DNA of 64,000 bases from positions 682,954,427-683,018,426 of the forward strand of contig NC_057803.1 of NCBI RefSeq assembly GCF_018294505.1, written 5' to 3'. This document shows positions 9,804 to 21,625 of this stretch, piece after piece. A program made the translations under genes and the position numbers. A model generated the notes under the pieces. It saw only the letters and a program-made list of their open reading frames with translations. It was not told the origin of the DNA and made no database searches. Origin of the DNA: Triticum aestivum (taxonomy: Eukaryota; Streptophyta; Magnoliopsida; Poales; Poaceae). Each line of letters starts with the position of its first letter. Position 1 is the stretch's first letter.

Positions 9804-11906
9804 TGTAGCGACTTGACCCGAATGGATCAAGTCTCTGTGCATAAGTGTCATCCCTGGATCGGTATGCTGACACACACAGTACTCGAGGATTTATAATAGA
9901 GGTAAATCACATGTATAAGTAACGTAAATACTATTACCTCAATCCAAATAGCGGAAGTAACAAGGTTGTGGATTCCCATCAACACCAACGGCAAAGTTGA
10001 GTGTAAAAATCGTAACCCTAACGTATCACTTACTCGTCGTAAGATAATCCTGCAACATGAGACGTTGCAGCCACAAAGGGTCAGTACATTGAATGTACTG
10101 GCAAATTCACACTATAGAGCAATGATGAATAATGGCTATCACTACATGCATATATGGCTGGTGGAAAAGCTCTACAGTTATAAGGTTTTTGCGAAAAGCC
10201 AATTTTCCCTACTACAAAGGAATAAATTTTATTTAACTATCATGGTGGTTGTTAAACATTGAGAATGGTTGACAGCATTCTCAATCCCAATTAAGCATCA
10301 TCATTAAACAAAACCCAACAAAATTAAATTTTAGAGTAACATGTTGAGATTCACATGATAATCCAAGTACTAGATACTCAAGATGTCCATAACCGGGGAC
10401 ACGGCTAATCATGATTAGTTTATACACTCTGCAGAGGTTTGCGCACTTTTCCCCACAAGACTCGATCGCCTCCGTTTGGGTTCTCGCACTACATGGTGTT
10501 TGAGAAGACGGATGACCGAGACATAGTCTTTCAGAAGCGCTAGCACCTTACGATGGATAGACCGTTACACCTACTTTCCCCTACATCTACTAGTCTACCC
10601 TGTAAGAGTTCGCACGACTTAATCAACTATGCTAGAGCCCATAATAGCTTGTGGCTGCACATGGAAGTTTCTAGTATGAAAAATCTCATGATCCCTTTGA
10701 GCCTGGGTGGCGGTCCATAAAAAAAACAGGCCATCCTGGTCTACCCAGGTGCCTAGACAGGCAATCCTGGAATACCCAGGTACCCCAATCCACCCAGATG
10801 TGTATTTAAGTTGCCACCTTAAGTAAACCATTAATTAACAATCTCACATCTGTCATGAATACTCTCAAAACCCAATCCACGTCTACGAGCATAGCATGGC
10901 ACTATAGGCATAACGTAATAGTAACTCCCAAGGTTTGAATGCAGGGCAATAGGTTCCTACCTCATCAACTACTTCCCAATACCCACATGTTAACAATCCT
11001 ACTCATGCAATGTTTGAGGGTGAAACTAATGCATAAAAACTGGTTATGTAAGGGAATATGATCAAAGTGTGAACTTGCCTGCAATGTTGATGAAGATGAT
11101 TCACACTCATAACTCTTGATAGTTCTACTCGTCACACTCTGATTAATCTATCGTAAGCAAGCAATAGTAACCACACATAAGCAATCACTCAAAAGATCAG
11201 AAAGAACGAAGAAGACGATTCGGAAAACATCAAAACCAAGCAAATAACTCTTGCAACATAAAACAATTTCTAATAGTACCAAAATTATGTGAATTTGGCC
11301 TTATCAGAAAGTTTAGGTCAAGAGCTTCGATTTGCAAAAAGAATCAACTGAAACGGAGCTACGAAACTCAAGTTACGATCAAACAAAGTTCAAATACAAA
11401 TCTGGTTGAATTCAAATTTTAAAACTTTCCAAAACATGTTTGAGTTGGATTGCTGGAAAGAGGGGATCATAACGAAGACGTGAGCATTGGTTTCGTTGGA
11501 TTTGGACTAACGAGTAAAAAGTAATGATCGTTTGAAGAACATGGGCTAATTTGTAAATAAAATCATCACAGATAGGTCCCTGGTGAAAAAAAATAAACAG
11601 AAAAAGGAAAAACTAAATAATGAATGTTCATTGCCGAACCCTAATCTATGCACATGTTCACTCCAGAGGCTTACATAACGAATGCTCTCTAAATATCCTA
11701 ACTAAAATAATAAAACCGGCTAACAAAAAACCGAAGAAAACCTAAAGAGACAAATAAACCGGATCTAGGGTTTGGTGGTTTTACCGGTTCGGCCGGCTCG
11801 GCGGTTTAGGCGGAGAAAACCGCCGGCGGGGCGGCGAACAGCGGCGGCGTCTCCGGCGAGTCCGGCGACGTGGCTGCGCGGCGCAGGCGGCTTTGCAGGC
11901 GGCGGT

Positions 11907-12237
11907 NNNNNNNNNNNNNNNNNNNNNNNNNNNNNNNNNNNNNNNNNNNNNNNNNNNNNNNNNNNNNNNNNNNNNNNNNNNNNNNNNNNNNNNNNNNNNN
12001 NNNNNNNNNNNNNNNNNNNNNNNNNNNNNNNNNNNNNNNNNNNNNNNNNNNNNNNNNNNNNNNNNNNNNNNNNNNNNNNNNNNNNNNNNNNNNNNNNNNN
12101 NNNNNNNNNNNNNNNNNNNNNNNNNNNNNNNNNNNNNNNNNNNNNNNNNNNNNNNNNNNNNNNNNNNNNNNNNNNNNNNNNNNNNNNNNNNNNNNNNNNN
12201 NNNNNNNNNNNNNNNNNNNNNNNNNNNNNNNNNNNNN
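11907..12237. other. Assembly gap (331 N) in element C 3' LTR
   Basis: All bases are N. The flanks are extremely GC-rich (CGG/CCG-like). No content can be called. Confidence 0.99.
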
Positions 12238-12306
12238 GGCGGCGAGAAGCGGCCAAGGGCGGCGCGGCGATGCGAAAAGGAGAGGGGGGGGGGTCCCAGG
12301 CGGCGG

Positions 12307-12313
12307 CTTTATA
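12307..12313 (-). promoter_or_regulatory. TATA box in element C 3' LTR
   Basis: TATAAAG on the minus strand (plus-strand ctttata) in a GC-rich context. The right LTR has the same motif at 19202-19208. It would place U3 at about 13240-12300 and transcription running into the GC-rich stretch. Confidence 0.55.
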
Positions 12314-13240
12314 GGAGGGGAGGCGAGGGCGGCTTGGGCGAGGGGCAATGGAGGCGGCGGCGCGGAGTCCGCGAAGGTCGCGGCGGCGGTGATGGCGTGC
12401 TGGCGGCGGAGTCTCCGCGGGAGCTCGGGGACGGGCGCGAAGGTGGGCTGGGCCGCGGCCTGGCTGGGTTGGCTGCCGGCCCAGTAGGTGAAGGGTTTTT
12501 TTTAAGTTTTTTTCTAGACAAACAAAACAGAATAAAACAAATAGAAATAAAAATACTATATAGGCATATAATATACCAAAATTTGCAGAAAAAGATTTTC
12601 TACAACATGGACATTTTTATAATGCCAAATAAAATCCACACAAATTCAGATAAATCAAAGAGTGCTAGTGGTCTAATAAAATCCAATAAAAATCATTTTA
12701 AAAATACCAAAATGATTTCAAATTTATTTATCTCCAATTTTCTGATGTGGGGAATCATGTTACCCTATTTTCCATATATTTTATTTTTGGAGAAAAATAA
12801 TTTGAATAAAACTCAAATAAATCCAAATTGAAAATTAATTCCAAAAGGACTTTGAAATTGATCCTTTGAAACTCCCAACTCATATTTCATATAATTTGAA
12901 GAAGTCATTTTATCTTCGCTCGTGAAAATCATTGAGTTGCATAAAGTTTCAGAATTGGAAATATTCTCAAATGAAATTCAAATATTTTCAACACCCCTTG
13001 TCATTTAAATAAAGGGAAGAAGTCATGTCATCTTCTCTCCAGGGTTTCGTGGTGAAAAGAATTTGAATTCCCGGAGATCATAAATGCAAAATGAAAGTTT
13101 GGGAAAGTCCTTTTATTCCCTCTCATTTAACTTTCAAAAAGTTTTGAATTTCACTCAATCAATCGCACAACAATCAAACAATCAATCAATCTATCTATTT
13201 ATTATAAAATTCCAAAAATTTAGAATTTTGGGATGTTACA

Positions 13241-14454
13241 AACCTACCACCCTTAAAAGGAATCTCGTCCTCGAGATTCGGAGAGGCTAGAAAGAAATAG
13301 GTTAGGTTCGGGGTCTCTTCAAAATTTCGTCAATTGTCTCCAGGGTCTGGGGTGCTACCACCCTTAGAAGCATGGTTACGGTTCCATCAAAACTCATATA
13401 CTTCATCCATATTGTTAACAGTGTCGGTCTTCTCAGATCGTCAGGATAATTCCTTATCTGGGCTCTTTCGGTAGTGGCATAACCTTTACCACAATTCTTC
13501 CGTCTTTCATCTAGGTAAGGTTCTTCCGAGACTGGGTCTTCTTAGCTGACGGGTCTGGCGCCAATACTAAACAACTATCGATATCTCATGGTGGTCAACC
13601 ATTTATGGTTTCTCCTGCAAGAAATCGGTCTGGGTTGATCCTCACCGTATAACCTACGGTTGGCAAAGCTGCCTTGTACAAGGGAAAATACTTATACCAT
13701 TCTAGGGTTTAAACAAGGTTTGACCGTCGTCTCTCTACTATAGGTAAGTCACTCAGATTTACCATCCCATATAGCAAGGCGAATAATAAGAGTAAGTCGG
13801 TATGGTGATCAATCCATCCCACACCCAAATCATTACCTTGTATACGGTTTTGCGAATCTCGCATTCTAACACTCGGTCATCCTCACAAGCATTGCAGAAT
13901 TTCTCTTGTCGACGAACCAAGTTCGGAATAATCCATTGATTTTGCAAGCCAAACAAACATCTATCGTTCCTTCACAACTCTCAGGTTTTGCGTTACTCCT
14001 ATAAAATTGTCGGTGGGTAAGGTCGTACTCTCTTCCAGGGTTTTTCCTTCAGCAAGAATGTGCTTGCTTCTTGGCAGGTCCTGGGGCATGTGGGTTATGG
14101 CCCATCTCATCACTTGTAGTCCTTGAACTTATCATCGGGCAACTGATCATTATTCCAACTTCCAACTTCCTAGTATTCTTAAATCCATCCAATTGTATTG
14201 TCTTACTTCCTTCTATTGGCACCAAACTAGGACATGATTACTCAGACTCATCATGGAATTTCCATTGATCCATATTTCCAACATCATACCTCCTTTATAT
14301 CCAATAGTAATTCATCTCTTCATCCTCGTGGGATATCCCACATACCGAAATAAAAACTTATACTTATGAAATCCATACTCCACTTCGTGGAACATCATTA
14401 TCCTTTCCAGGGTCAAGCATCCTTACAGGGAAATATTGGTCATCTCTGCATGGC
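13241..14454 (-). other. Element C internal region, no recognisable gene
   Basis: Beside the 3' LTR the minus strand reads as the degraded end of a polyprotein (DEIPFKGGR then the polypurine tract), but upstream sequence to 14454 shows no sustained homology that I can recognise. A phrase around tcctttccagggtcaag with ttacaggg recurs near 14400-14430 and 14878-14910, and a taccacccttaaaa-like phrase recurs near 13245, 13356 and 14918. This suggests internal duplication. Confidence 0.5.
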
Positions 14455-14765
14455 ACTCTTCAACTGAGAAACGTGAAACACATCATGAACTCCTGACAGT
14501 CCTTCGGGTAACTCCAACTTGTAGGCCACTTCTCTCATACGCTCCAAAACTCAGTATGTCCTATATATCTCGGGGCTAATTTTCCCTTAACTCCAAATCG
14601 TTTAATTCCTCGTAGGGGGAACACATGAAGACATGCTCTGTCTCCGATTTCATAGTCTACCTCCTTGCGGTTTTAAGTCTGCATAACTCTTCTGCCTGGA
14701 CTAAGCTACCTTCAGTCTATCTCGAATCAACTTAACATTCTCTTCTGACTCTTTGATCACATTTG
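14455..14765 (-). pseudogene. Remnant of chromovirus pol C-terminus in element C
   Basis: The minus strand reads a run of phrases typical of the end of Del/Tekay chromovirus pol: RQKSYADLK, then GDRACLHVFPLRGIKRFGVK, GKLAPRYIG, VAYKLELPEGLSGVHDVF and HVSQLK. These are spread over about 300 bp with frameshifts. One in-frame TAG (14701-14703) falls just before SRQKSYAD. In intact relatives this part follows the integrase core and helps position integration. Here the RT and integrase core are absent, so the remnant is evidence of ancestry only. Confidence 0.65.
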
Positions 14766-15148
14766 GTCCAAACAACTGACGGTCTCCACTTCATCCCACA
14801 TACTCTTGGGGCATCACACATATCGAGACAAAACTTGTATTCATTTTGTCCGAAATCCACTCAGTGGAGTATCCTTATCTTTTCCAAGGGTCAAGGGTTC
14901 TTACAGGGTACTACCACCCTTAAAATGCACAAATTTTCCATAGACCATATTTCTCTTATCCTAAAAAATGGTCAAAATCCTTCTTCATAGAGTAACAACT
15001 CATAAAATCCCTATCAATACCAACGATGCTAACTTTATTTATTCTCTAATGATTGCAATATCTCGCTCTTCCATTACATGTCTCAACTCAACACCTTGAT
15101 ACAAAAGAGTTGTTCTCACTTCTACTACTATACTTCTCATAGACTCAA
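14766..15148 (-). other. Element C internal region between pol remnant and zinc-knuckle gene
   Basis: No coding signal that I can support. It contains the second copy of the tccaagggtcaagg...ttacaggg phrase. Confidence 0.4.
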
Positions 15149-16066
15149 CTATTTATCACAAGTCTCCTTCTCTTTGGGACAATCTCTGGCAAAGTGCCCT
15201 GCTTCATTACAACGAAAACATATTACTTCTGACAAGTCTCGAGGTTTCCTTTTTGGGCAACTGTTGAGGTAGTGCCCTGACTCCTTGCACCTGTAATAGG
15301 TGATATGACTCAGGTCCTTCCTGGAATATAATCTGCTTCTCTTCCTGGACCTTTCCATGCCAATCATGGCTTCTATTTCCTGTGGGTCATATTCTACTTC
15401 CTCTGTCGGGAATTCTACTAGATCCCCATTCAAACAATTTTGGGAGATGTGTCATTCTTCTCCACATGAATAGCAAGACTTAGTGAAGGGTTTACTCGGG
15501 TCTTCTTTAGGTGTGTCCTCCATCTCTTCCTTCATCACGAGTTCTTCTAAAATTTCCATATGGGCTCCTTTCATTACTTATTTCTTCTGCTGGATGATTC
15601 GTTGTACCATGGGGTAAATGTGACACTGAGCAGGATAGTGGGTAGTCCCGTCACACAAGAAATAAGTAATCTGCCTAATTGGGCATTCTTCAACTGGGTG
15701 ACTTCCTTCACAATTAGGGCATTCATCCTTGTGTTTTTTATGGGTGTGTCCTATTTCTCCACAAATCTTGCATGCACAAGGTTTCTTCATATCCTTTCCA
15801 TAAGGCTACAACTTCTGAGACACAAACTGAGACTTTGGCAAAGTCAACTTAAATTCTTTCCAAGTGGTTACTCCTTGCCATCCATTGATGGTTTGGTACA
15901 TTCTCCACCAAGTAGCAGCACCTCTTTCAAAGCACTAAAGAGCATGCTGGGTCATATCCTTTCCGACTACAGGGTTATTCTTCATGTGATCCTCCATGTT
16001 CTGAATCCATCGGTCCGTCTCCAACTGACTCATCGGTCCAGAAAATACAAGCTCATCTTCATTCAT
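15149..16066 (-). pseudogene. Gag-like protein with six zinc-knuckle motifs, broken
   Basis: From an ATG at 16066 one frame runs to a stop at 15149, with four internal stops (after HAL near 15935, after QKL, after QQKK and within a knuckle at GEE-stop-HIS). The first part looks like a gag capsid fragment (LETDRWIQNMEDHM, ERGAATWWRMYQTINGW). It is followed by a series of CCHC-like motifs: CKICGEIGH...C, CPNCEGSHPVEEC, a third with its first Cys lost (FLCDGTTHYPAQC), CYSCGEE...HISQNC, YYRCKESGHYLNSC (first Cys now Tyr) and CFRCNEAGHFARDC. Gag proteins usually carry one or two knuckles, so six is unusual. The likely role would be RNA binding and packaging; in its present state it is non-functional. 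Confidence 0.7.
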
Positions 16067-16389
16067 CCTCTATTGGGTCCATGGGTTTGGGGTGAGATAA
16101 GAGAGATAGAGAGGGATGCACACAATACAAACAAAAAGTTTTGAAAAGGTAGATTTTATTTGTGGCTGTCAAGAAAAAACATCAAACAATTGACAGCTCA
16201 CAAATGTCGCATCTAACGTAAGTGTATAACAGGGGTTTGGTCTTCTAAAGGTCAATAAGTCTTCAAAGTCATCAAACCCATCAAGTCTTGTTCATGCCTC
16301 CAATGGCTTCTTCCAATCATGCTTGTCCTTTTCCAGTTCTTTTGCCAGATCATCTCTATTGACGTGAAGTCTCTCGTGACCTCCTTTAA

Positions 16390-16605
16390 TTATTTTTGGA
16401 GTTGCGTTCCAAACTTCCGGGTTTCAACATCCTTGGCATGAACCATGGTCCTACTATCCTTCAGTTCCTGATGAATCTTTGATGTATCACAGTTTTTCTC
16501 CTCTAGCTTGGCTACTTTCAGCTTCTGGGTCCTGAGTTCTTCACAAAACGCTTCCTCATCAAATACTGCTTCCTGCAGATCCATCTTAACTTCTTCATGT
16601 AACAC
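16390..16605 (-). pseudogene. Short coiled-coil ORF in element C leader
   Basis: 71 codons rich in Glu, Lys and Leu (EELRTQKLKVAKLEEKN, IHQELKDSRTMVHAKD) with heptad-like spacing, in a different frame from the zinc-knuckle gene. It could be the eroded N-terminal part of that gene or chance. No homology recognised. Confidence 0.35.
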
Positions 16606-17274
16606 TCCAGATCCTGGCGATACACCAGCTAAAGTTAAAACTTTATCTTGCTGATAGGTGTTTTATCAGCCTTGTACCATCCAATCCTTCCATGCATATG
16701 CAGGCTTTAACTCAGCACGGTGACAATAGCATAAGCGGGCAATAACCTCATGGATAGCCGTGTTTCTGCTCTTGTCATTTCCATGAGCTATCTATCCATA
16801 GTTGATATCTCCTACCTTAGGGTGTTCCTTGATAGAACTTTGAGATTTTAACTCTCCATGCTCCGGTCTTTCTCCGATACACCTTGATCTCAGGTATTGA
16901 CAATTTCCATGGTCTGCCAAGTTCCATAAGGGTAGCCTTCCTAGGTCATAAAAATCTGGGAATTCTTCAGAGCCTTCAAAATCCCCTAGTCTTCGGTCTT
17001 CAACCGTTGTAGTTTCCATTATTCAGATGCACGAAAAATACTCTTCATTCTGAAGTGGTCTTAGTTGTCCGATATCTTGTACTTCTTGGAGTGGTCTCAT
17101 CAGTCGAATCTTCGTGTGGTCAAAAGGGAAAAGGGGTATGGTCTCACTAAAGGGAATTTTTGAATAAGCTCAGAAGAGAAGAGATGTAAAAGATCTTTTG
17201 AAAGGGAAAGTTGTAGAGAAAAATCTTTTATATGGGCTTGCCAGTTTCTAGGGTCGCGTCCTACAGTCAACGTG
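16606..17274 (-). other. Element C 5' leader
   Basis: Sequence between the short coiled-coil ORF and the primer-binding site. Small ORFs only; nothing recognisable. Confidence 0.45.
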
Positions 17275-17287
17275 TGCTCTGATACCA
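17275..17287 (-). other. Element C primer-binding site
   Basis: The minus strand reads TGGTATCAGAGCA, three bases after the 5' LTR end. This is the standard match to the 3' end of initiator tRNA-Met in plant retrotransposons, and it fixes the orientation of C. Confidence 0.92.
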
Positions 17288-18447
17288 TCTTGTAGCGACC
17301 CAACCCGAATGGATCAAGTCTCTGGTTGAATTAACAATCTCAGATGTGTATTTAAGTTGCCACCTTAAGTAAACCATTAATTAACAATCTCACATCTGTC
17401 ATGAATACTCTCAAAACCCAATCCACGTCTACGAGCATAGCATGGCACTATAAGCATAACATAATAGTAACTCCCAAGGTTTGAATGCAGGGCAATAGGT
17501 TCCTACCTCATCAACTACTTCCCAATACCCACATGTTATCAATCCTACTCATGCAATGTTTGAGGGTGAAACTAATGCATAAAAACTGGGTATGTAAGGG
17601 GATATGATCAAAGTGTGAACTTGCCTGCAATGTTGATGAAGATGATTCACACTCATAACTCTTGATAGTTCTACTCGTCACACTCCGGTCAATCTGTCAT
17701 AAGCAAGCAATAGTAACCACACATAAGCAATCACTCAAAAGATCAGAAAGAACGAAGAAGACGATTCGGAAAACATCAAAACCAAGAAAATAACTCTTGC
17801 AACATAAAACAATTTCTAATAGTACCAAAATTATGTGAATTTGGCCTTATGAGAAAGTTTAGGTCAAGAGCTTCAATTTGCAAAAAGAATCAACTGAAAC
17901 GGAGCTACGAAACTCAAGTTACGATCAAACGAAGTTCAAATACAAATCTGTTTGAATTCAAAATTTAAAACTTTCAAAAACATGTTTGAGTTGGATTACT
18001 GGAAAGAGGGGATCATAACGAAGACGTGAGCGTTGGTTTCGTTGGATTTGGACTAACGAGTAAAAAGTAATGATCGTTTGAAGAATAGGGGCTAATTTGT
18101 AAATAAAATCATCACAAATAGGTCCCTGGCGAAAAAAATAAACAGAAAAAGGAAAAACTAAATAATGAACGTTCATTGCCGAACCCTAATCTATGCACAT
18201 GTTCACTCCAGAGGCTTACATAACGAATGCTCTCTAAATATCCTAACAAAAATAATAAAACCGGCTAACAGAAAACCGAAGAAAACCTAAAGAGACAAAT
18301 AAACCGGATGTAGGGTTTGGTGGTTTTACCGGTTCGGCCGGCTCGGCGGTTTAGGTGGAGAAAACCACCGGCGGGGCGGCGAACAGCGGCGGCGGCTCCG
18401 GCGAGTCCGGCGACGTGGCTGCGCGGCGCGGGCGACTCTACAGGCGG

Positions 18448-19052
18448 NNNNNNNNNNNNNNNNNNNNNNNNNNNNNNNNNNNNNNNNNNNNNNNNNNNNN
18501 NNNNNNNNNNNNNNNNNNNNNNNNNNNNNNNNNNNNNNNNNNNNNNNNNNNNNNNNNNNNNNNNNNNNNNNNNNNNNNNNNNNNNNNNNNNNNNNNNNNN
18601 NNNNNNNNNNNNNNNNNNNNNNNNNNNNNNNNNNNNNNNNNNNNNNNNNNNNNNNNNNNNNNNNNNNNNNNNNNNNNNNNNNNNNNNNNNNNNNNNNNNN
18701 NNNNNNNNNNNNNNNNNNNNNNNNNNNNNNNNNNNNNNNNNNNNNNNNNNNNNNNNNNNNNNNNNNNNNNNNNNNNNNNNNNNNNNNNNNNNNNNNNNNN
18801 NNNNNNNNNNNNNNNNNNNNNNNNNNNNNNNNNNNNNNNNNNNNNNNNNNNNNNNNNNNNNNNNNNNNNNNNNNNNNNNNNNNNNNNNNNNNNNNNNNNN
18901 NNNNNNNNNNNNNNNNNNNNNNNNNNNNNNNNNNNNNNNNNNNNNNNNNNNNNNNNNNNNNNNNNNNNNNNNNNNNNNNNNNNNNNNNNNNNNNNNNNNN
19001 NNNNNNNNNNNNNNNNNNNNNNNNNNNNNNNNNNNNNNNNNNNNNNNNNNNN
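18448..19052. other. Assembly gap (605 N) in element C 5' LTR
   Basis: All bases are N. It starts at the position homologous to the gap in the other LTR and is flanked by GC-rich sequence. Confidence 0.99.
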
Positions 19053-19201
19053 TGGGCAAGGCGGCGGCGGTGAGGCACGGCTACGGCGTCGCGGCAGCGG
19101 CGGCAAGGTGCGGCAGCGGGATGCGGCCAAGGGCAGCATGGGGATGCGGGGCGAGCGACGCGGCGGCGATGCGAAAAGGAGAGGGGCGTCCCGGGCGGCG
19201 G

Positions 19202-19208
19202 CTTTATA
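19202..19208 (-). promoter_or_regulatory. TATA box in element C 5' LTR
   Basis: TATAAAG on the minus strand, homologous to 12307-12313 in the other LTR. As part of the 5' LTR this would be the element's own promoter. Confidence 0.55.
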
Positions 19209-20141
19209 GGAGGGGAGGCGAGGGCGGCTTGGGCGACGGGCAATGGAGGCGGCAGCGCGGAGTCCGCGGAGGTCACGGCGGCGGCGATGGCGTGCTGGTG
19301 GCGGAGTCTCCGCGAGAGCTCGGGGACGGGCGCGAAGGTGAGCTGGGCCGCGGCCTGGCTGGGTTGGCTGGGCCGGCCCAATCGGTGAAGGGTTTTTTTC
19401 AGATTTTTTTTCAGACAAACAAAACAGAATAAAACAAATAGAAATAAAAATATTATATAGGCATATAATATACCCAAATTTGCAGAAAAAAATTTCTACA
19501 ACATGGACATTTTTATAATGCCAAATAAAATCCACAAAAATTCAGATAAATCAAAGAGTGCTACTACTCTAATAAAATCCAATAAAAATCATTTTAAAAA
19601 TACCAAAATGATTTCAAATTTATTTATCTCCAATTTTCTGATGTGGGGAATCATGTTACCCTATTTTCCATATATTTTATTTTTGGAGAAAAATAATTTG
19701 AATAAAACTCAAATAAATCCAAATTGAAAATTAATTCCAAAAGGACTTTGAAATTGATCCTTTGAAACTCCCAACTCATATTTCATATAATTTGAAGAAG
19801 TCATTTTATCTTCGCTCATGAAAATCATTGAGTTGCATAAAGTTTCAGAATTGGAAATATTCTCAAATGAAATTCAAATATTTTCAACACCCCTTGTCAT
19901 TTAAATAAAGGGAAGAAGTCATGTCATCTTCTCTCCAGGGTTTCGTGGTGAAAAGAATTTGAATTCCCGGAGATCATAAATGCAAAATGAAAGTTTGGGA
20001 AAGTCCTTTTATTCCCGCTCATTTAACTTTCAAAAAAATTCGAATTTCACTCAATCAATCGCACAACAATCAAACAATCAATCAATCTATCAATTTATTA
20101 TAACATTCCAAAAATTTAGAATTTTGGGATGTTACACATCA

Positions 20142-21394
20142 ATAACTTTTAGATCTTCATCTTGATTTTCATAGGAATTGGAAGAACACGCTTTAATAAA
20201 GGCATCTTTGGAAGCATGCATCCTAGCGGTTCTTTCCTTGCACTCATCAATGGAAATTCTCATGGCTTTGAGAGACTCATTGATATCATGCTTAGGAGGA
20301 ATAGATCTAAGCTTTAAAGAGTCAACCTCAAGAGAAATTCTATCAACGTTCCTAGCCAAATCATCAACTTTAAGCAATTTCTCTTCAAGCAAAGCATTAA
20401 AATTCTTTTGTGAATTCATAAACTCTTTAACACTATTCTCAAATTCAGAGGGCATCTTATTATAATTTCCATAAGAGTTTTTGTAGGAATTCCCGTAATT
20501 ATTAGAAGGATTACTAGGATATGGCATAGGATTAAAGTTCCCTCTATAAGCGTTGTTACCAAAATTATTCCTACCAACAAAATTCACATCCATAGATTCA
20601 TTGTTATTCTCAATCAAAGTAGACAAAGGCATATCATTAGGATCAGAAGAAACACTCTTAGTAGCAAATAATTTCATAAGTTCATCCATCTTTCCACTCA
20701 AAACATTGATTTCTTCTATCGCATACACTTTTTTATTAGAAGATCTTTTAGTATGCCATTGAGAATAATTAACCATAATATTATCTAGGAGTTTAGTAGC
20801 ATCTCCTAAAGTGATTTCCATAAAAGTGCCTCCCGCGGCCGAATCTAAAAGATTTCTAGAAGCAAAATTCAATCCGGCATAAAATTTTTGTATAATCATC
20901 CACAAATTCAAACCATGAGTAGGGCAATTATGTACCATTAATTTCATTCTCTCCCATGCTTATGGCACATGTTCATGATCAAGTTGCTTAAAATTCATAA
21001 TATCGTTTCTAAGAGAGATGATCTTAGCGGGAGGGAAATACTTAGAGATAAAAGCATCTTTGCACTTGTTCCAAGAATCAATACTATTTTTAGGCAAAGA
21101 CGAAAACCAAGCTTTAGCACGATCTCTAAGTGAAAAAGGAAATAGCTTCAATTTAACGACATCATTATCGACATCTTTTTTCTTTTGCATATCACATAAA
21201 TCAACGAAGCTATTCAGATGAGTAGCGGCATCTTCACTAGGAAGGCCGGCGAATTGATCTTTCATAACAAGATTCAACAAAGCAGTATCGATTTCACAAG
21301 ATTTAGTATTGGCAAGAGGAGCAATCGGAGTGCTAAGGAAATCATTATTATTGGTATTGGTGAAGTCACACAATTTGGTAGTATCTTGAGCCAT
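20142..21394 (-). pseudogene. Element B gag
   Basis: Starts at the ATG at 21394 (MAQDTTKLCDFTNTNN), about 200 nt after the primer-binding site. Residues of about 45-130 form a Retrotrans_gag capsid domain (DQFAGLPSEDAATHLNSFVD, FPFSLRDRAKAWFSSLPKNS, SKYFPPAKIISLRNDI). An in-frame TAA at 20960-20962 follows EHVP. The same frame then continues with AWERMKLMVHNCPTHGL, an Asn/Gly/Tyr-rich linker (GNNAYRGNFNPMPYPSN) and a coiled coil (VDDLARNVDRISLEVDSLK). It carries on into the protease ORF at 9798 across the insertion of element C. Gag would form the particle. The single visible break is one in-frame stop, which looks like a decayed Gln codon. Confidence 0.85.
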
Positions 21395-21595
21395 CGCGAC
21401 GAACAAGCAATCACACGGGCAAACAAAAGGCAAGCGGCAAAAAGAGGCAAATAGAGAGGGAGGATAGAGAGAGAGAGGGCGAATAAAATGGCATGGGTGA
21501 AGTGGGGAGAGGAAAACGAGAGGCAAATGGCAAATAATGTAATGTGAGATATAGGGATTGTGATGGGTACTTGGTATGTTGACTTTTTGTGTAGA

Positions 21596-21613
21596 CTCCC
21601 CGACAACGGCGCC
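21596..21613 (-). other. Element B primer-binding site
   Basis: The minus strand reads TGGCGCCGTTGTCGGGGA, about 12 nt after the LTR end. This is the usual primer-binding-site form for this Gypsy group. Confidence 0.8.
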
Positions 21614-21625
21614 AGAAATCCTTCT

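Larger units (their letters stand above)
9804..13240 (-). repeat. Element C 3' LTR (left copy, about 3.44 kb with gap)
   Basis: Starts TGTAACATCCC on the minus strand at 13240 and ends at 9804, followed by the TSD. A polypurine-like tract (AAGGGTGGTAGGTT on the minus strand) lies just upstream at 13241-13254. This copy keeps about 940 bp (roughly 9837-10795) that the other LTR has lost. It contains the assembly gap 11907-12237. The small ORFs that cross the gap are artefacts of the N run. Confidence 0.88.
9804..20136 (-). mobile_element. Element C: long-LTR (LARD-like) chromovirus-derived Gypsy element
   Basis: A 10.3-kb insertion in element B, bounded by TGTAGCGAC...GGGATGTTACA LTRs and a CATCA TSD. 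The primer-binding site beside the right LTR sets the orientation as minus. LTRs are about 3.4 and 2.8 kb and the internal region only about 4.05 kb. The internal region holds a broken zinc-knuckle gag-like gene and a short remnant of a pol C-terminus, but no RT. Large LTRs around a short, non-autonomous internal domain match the LARD class described in barley. The pol remnant suggests descent from a Del/Tekay-type chromovirus. I do not name a family. Confidence 0.85.
17291..20136 (-). repeat. Element C 5' LTR (right copy, about 2.85 kb with gap)
   Basis: Shares both ends and nearly all visible sequence with 9804-13240, with scattered substitutions. About 940 bp present in the left LTR between the gtctctg and agatgtgtat anchors is missing here, replaced by a short filler at about 17325-17341 that resembles attaacaatctca found just downstream. 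It contains the gap 18448-19052. Confidence 0.88.

Noticed and set aside
11765..12831. ORFs of up to 312 codons crossing the N run
   Set aside because: The N run is read as open sequence; the real flanks are GC-rich LTR with no coding features.
17275..17287. Possible tRNA gene from the initiator-Met-like sequence
   Set aside because: Only the 13-base primer-binding site is present; there is no tRNA cloverleaf around it.
18265..19535. Several overlapping ORFs of 264-383 codons on both strands
   Set aside because: Again produced by the N run inside an LTR of element C.
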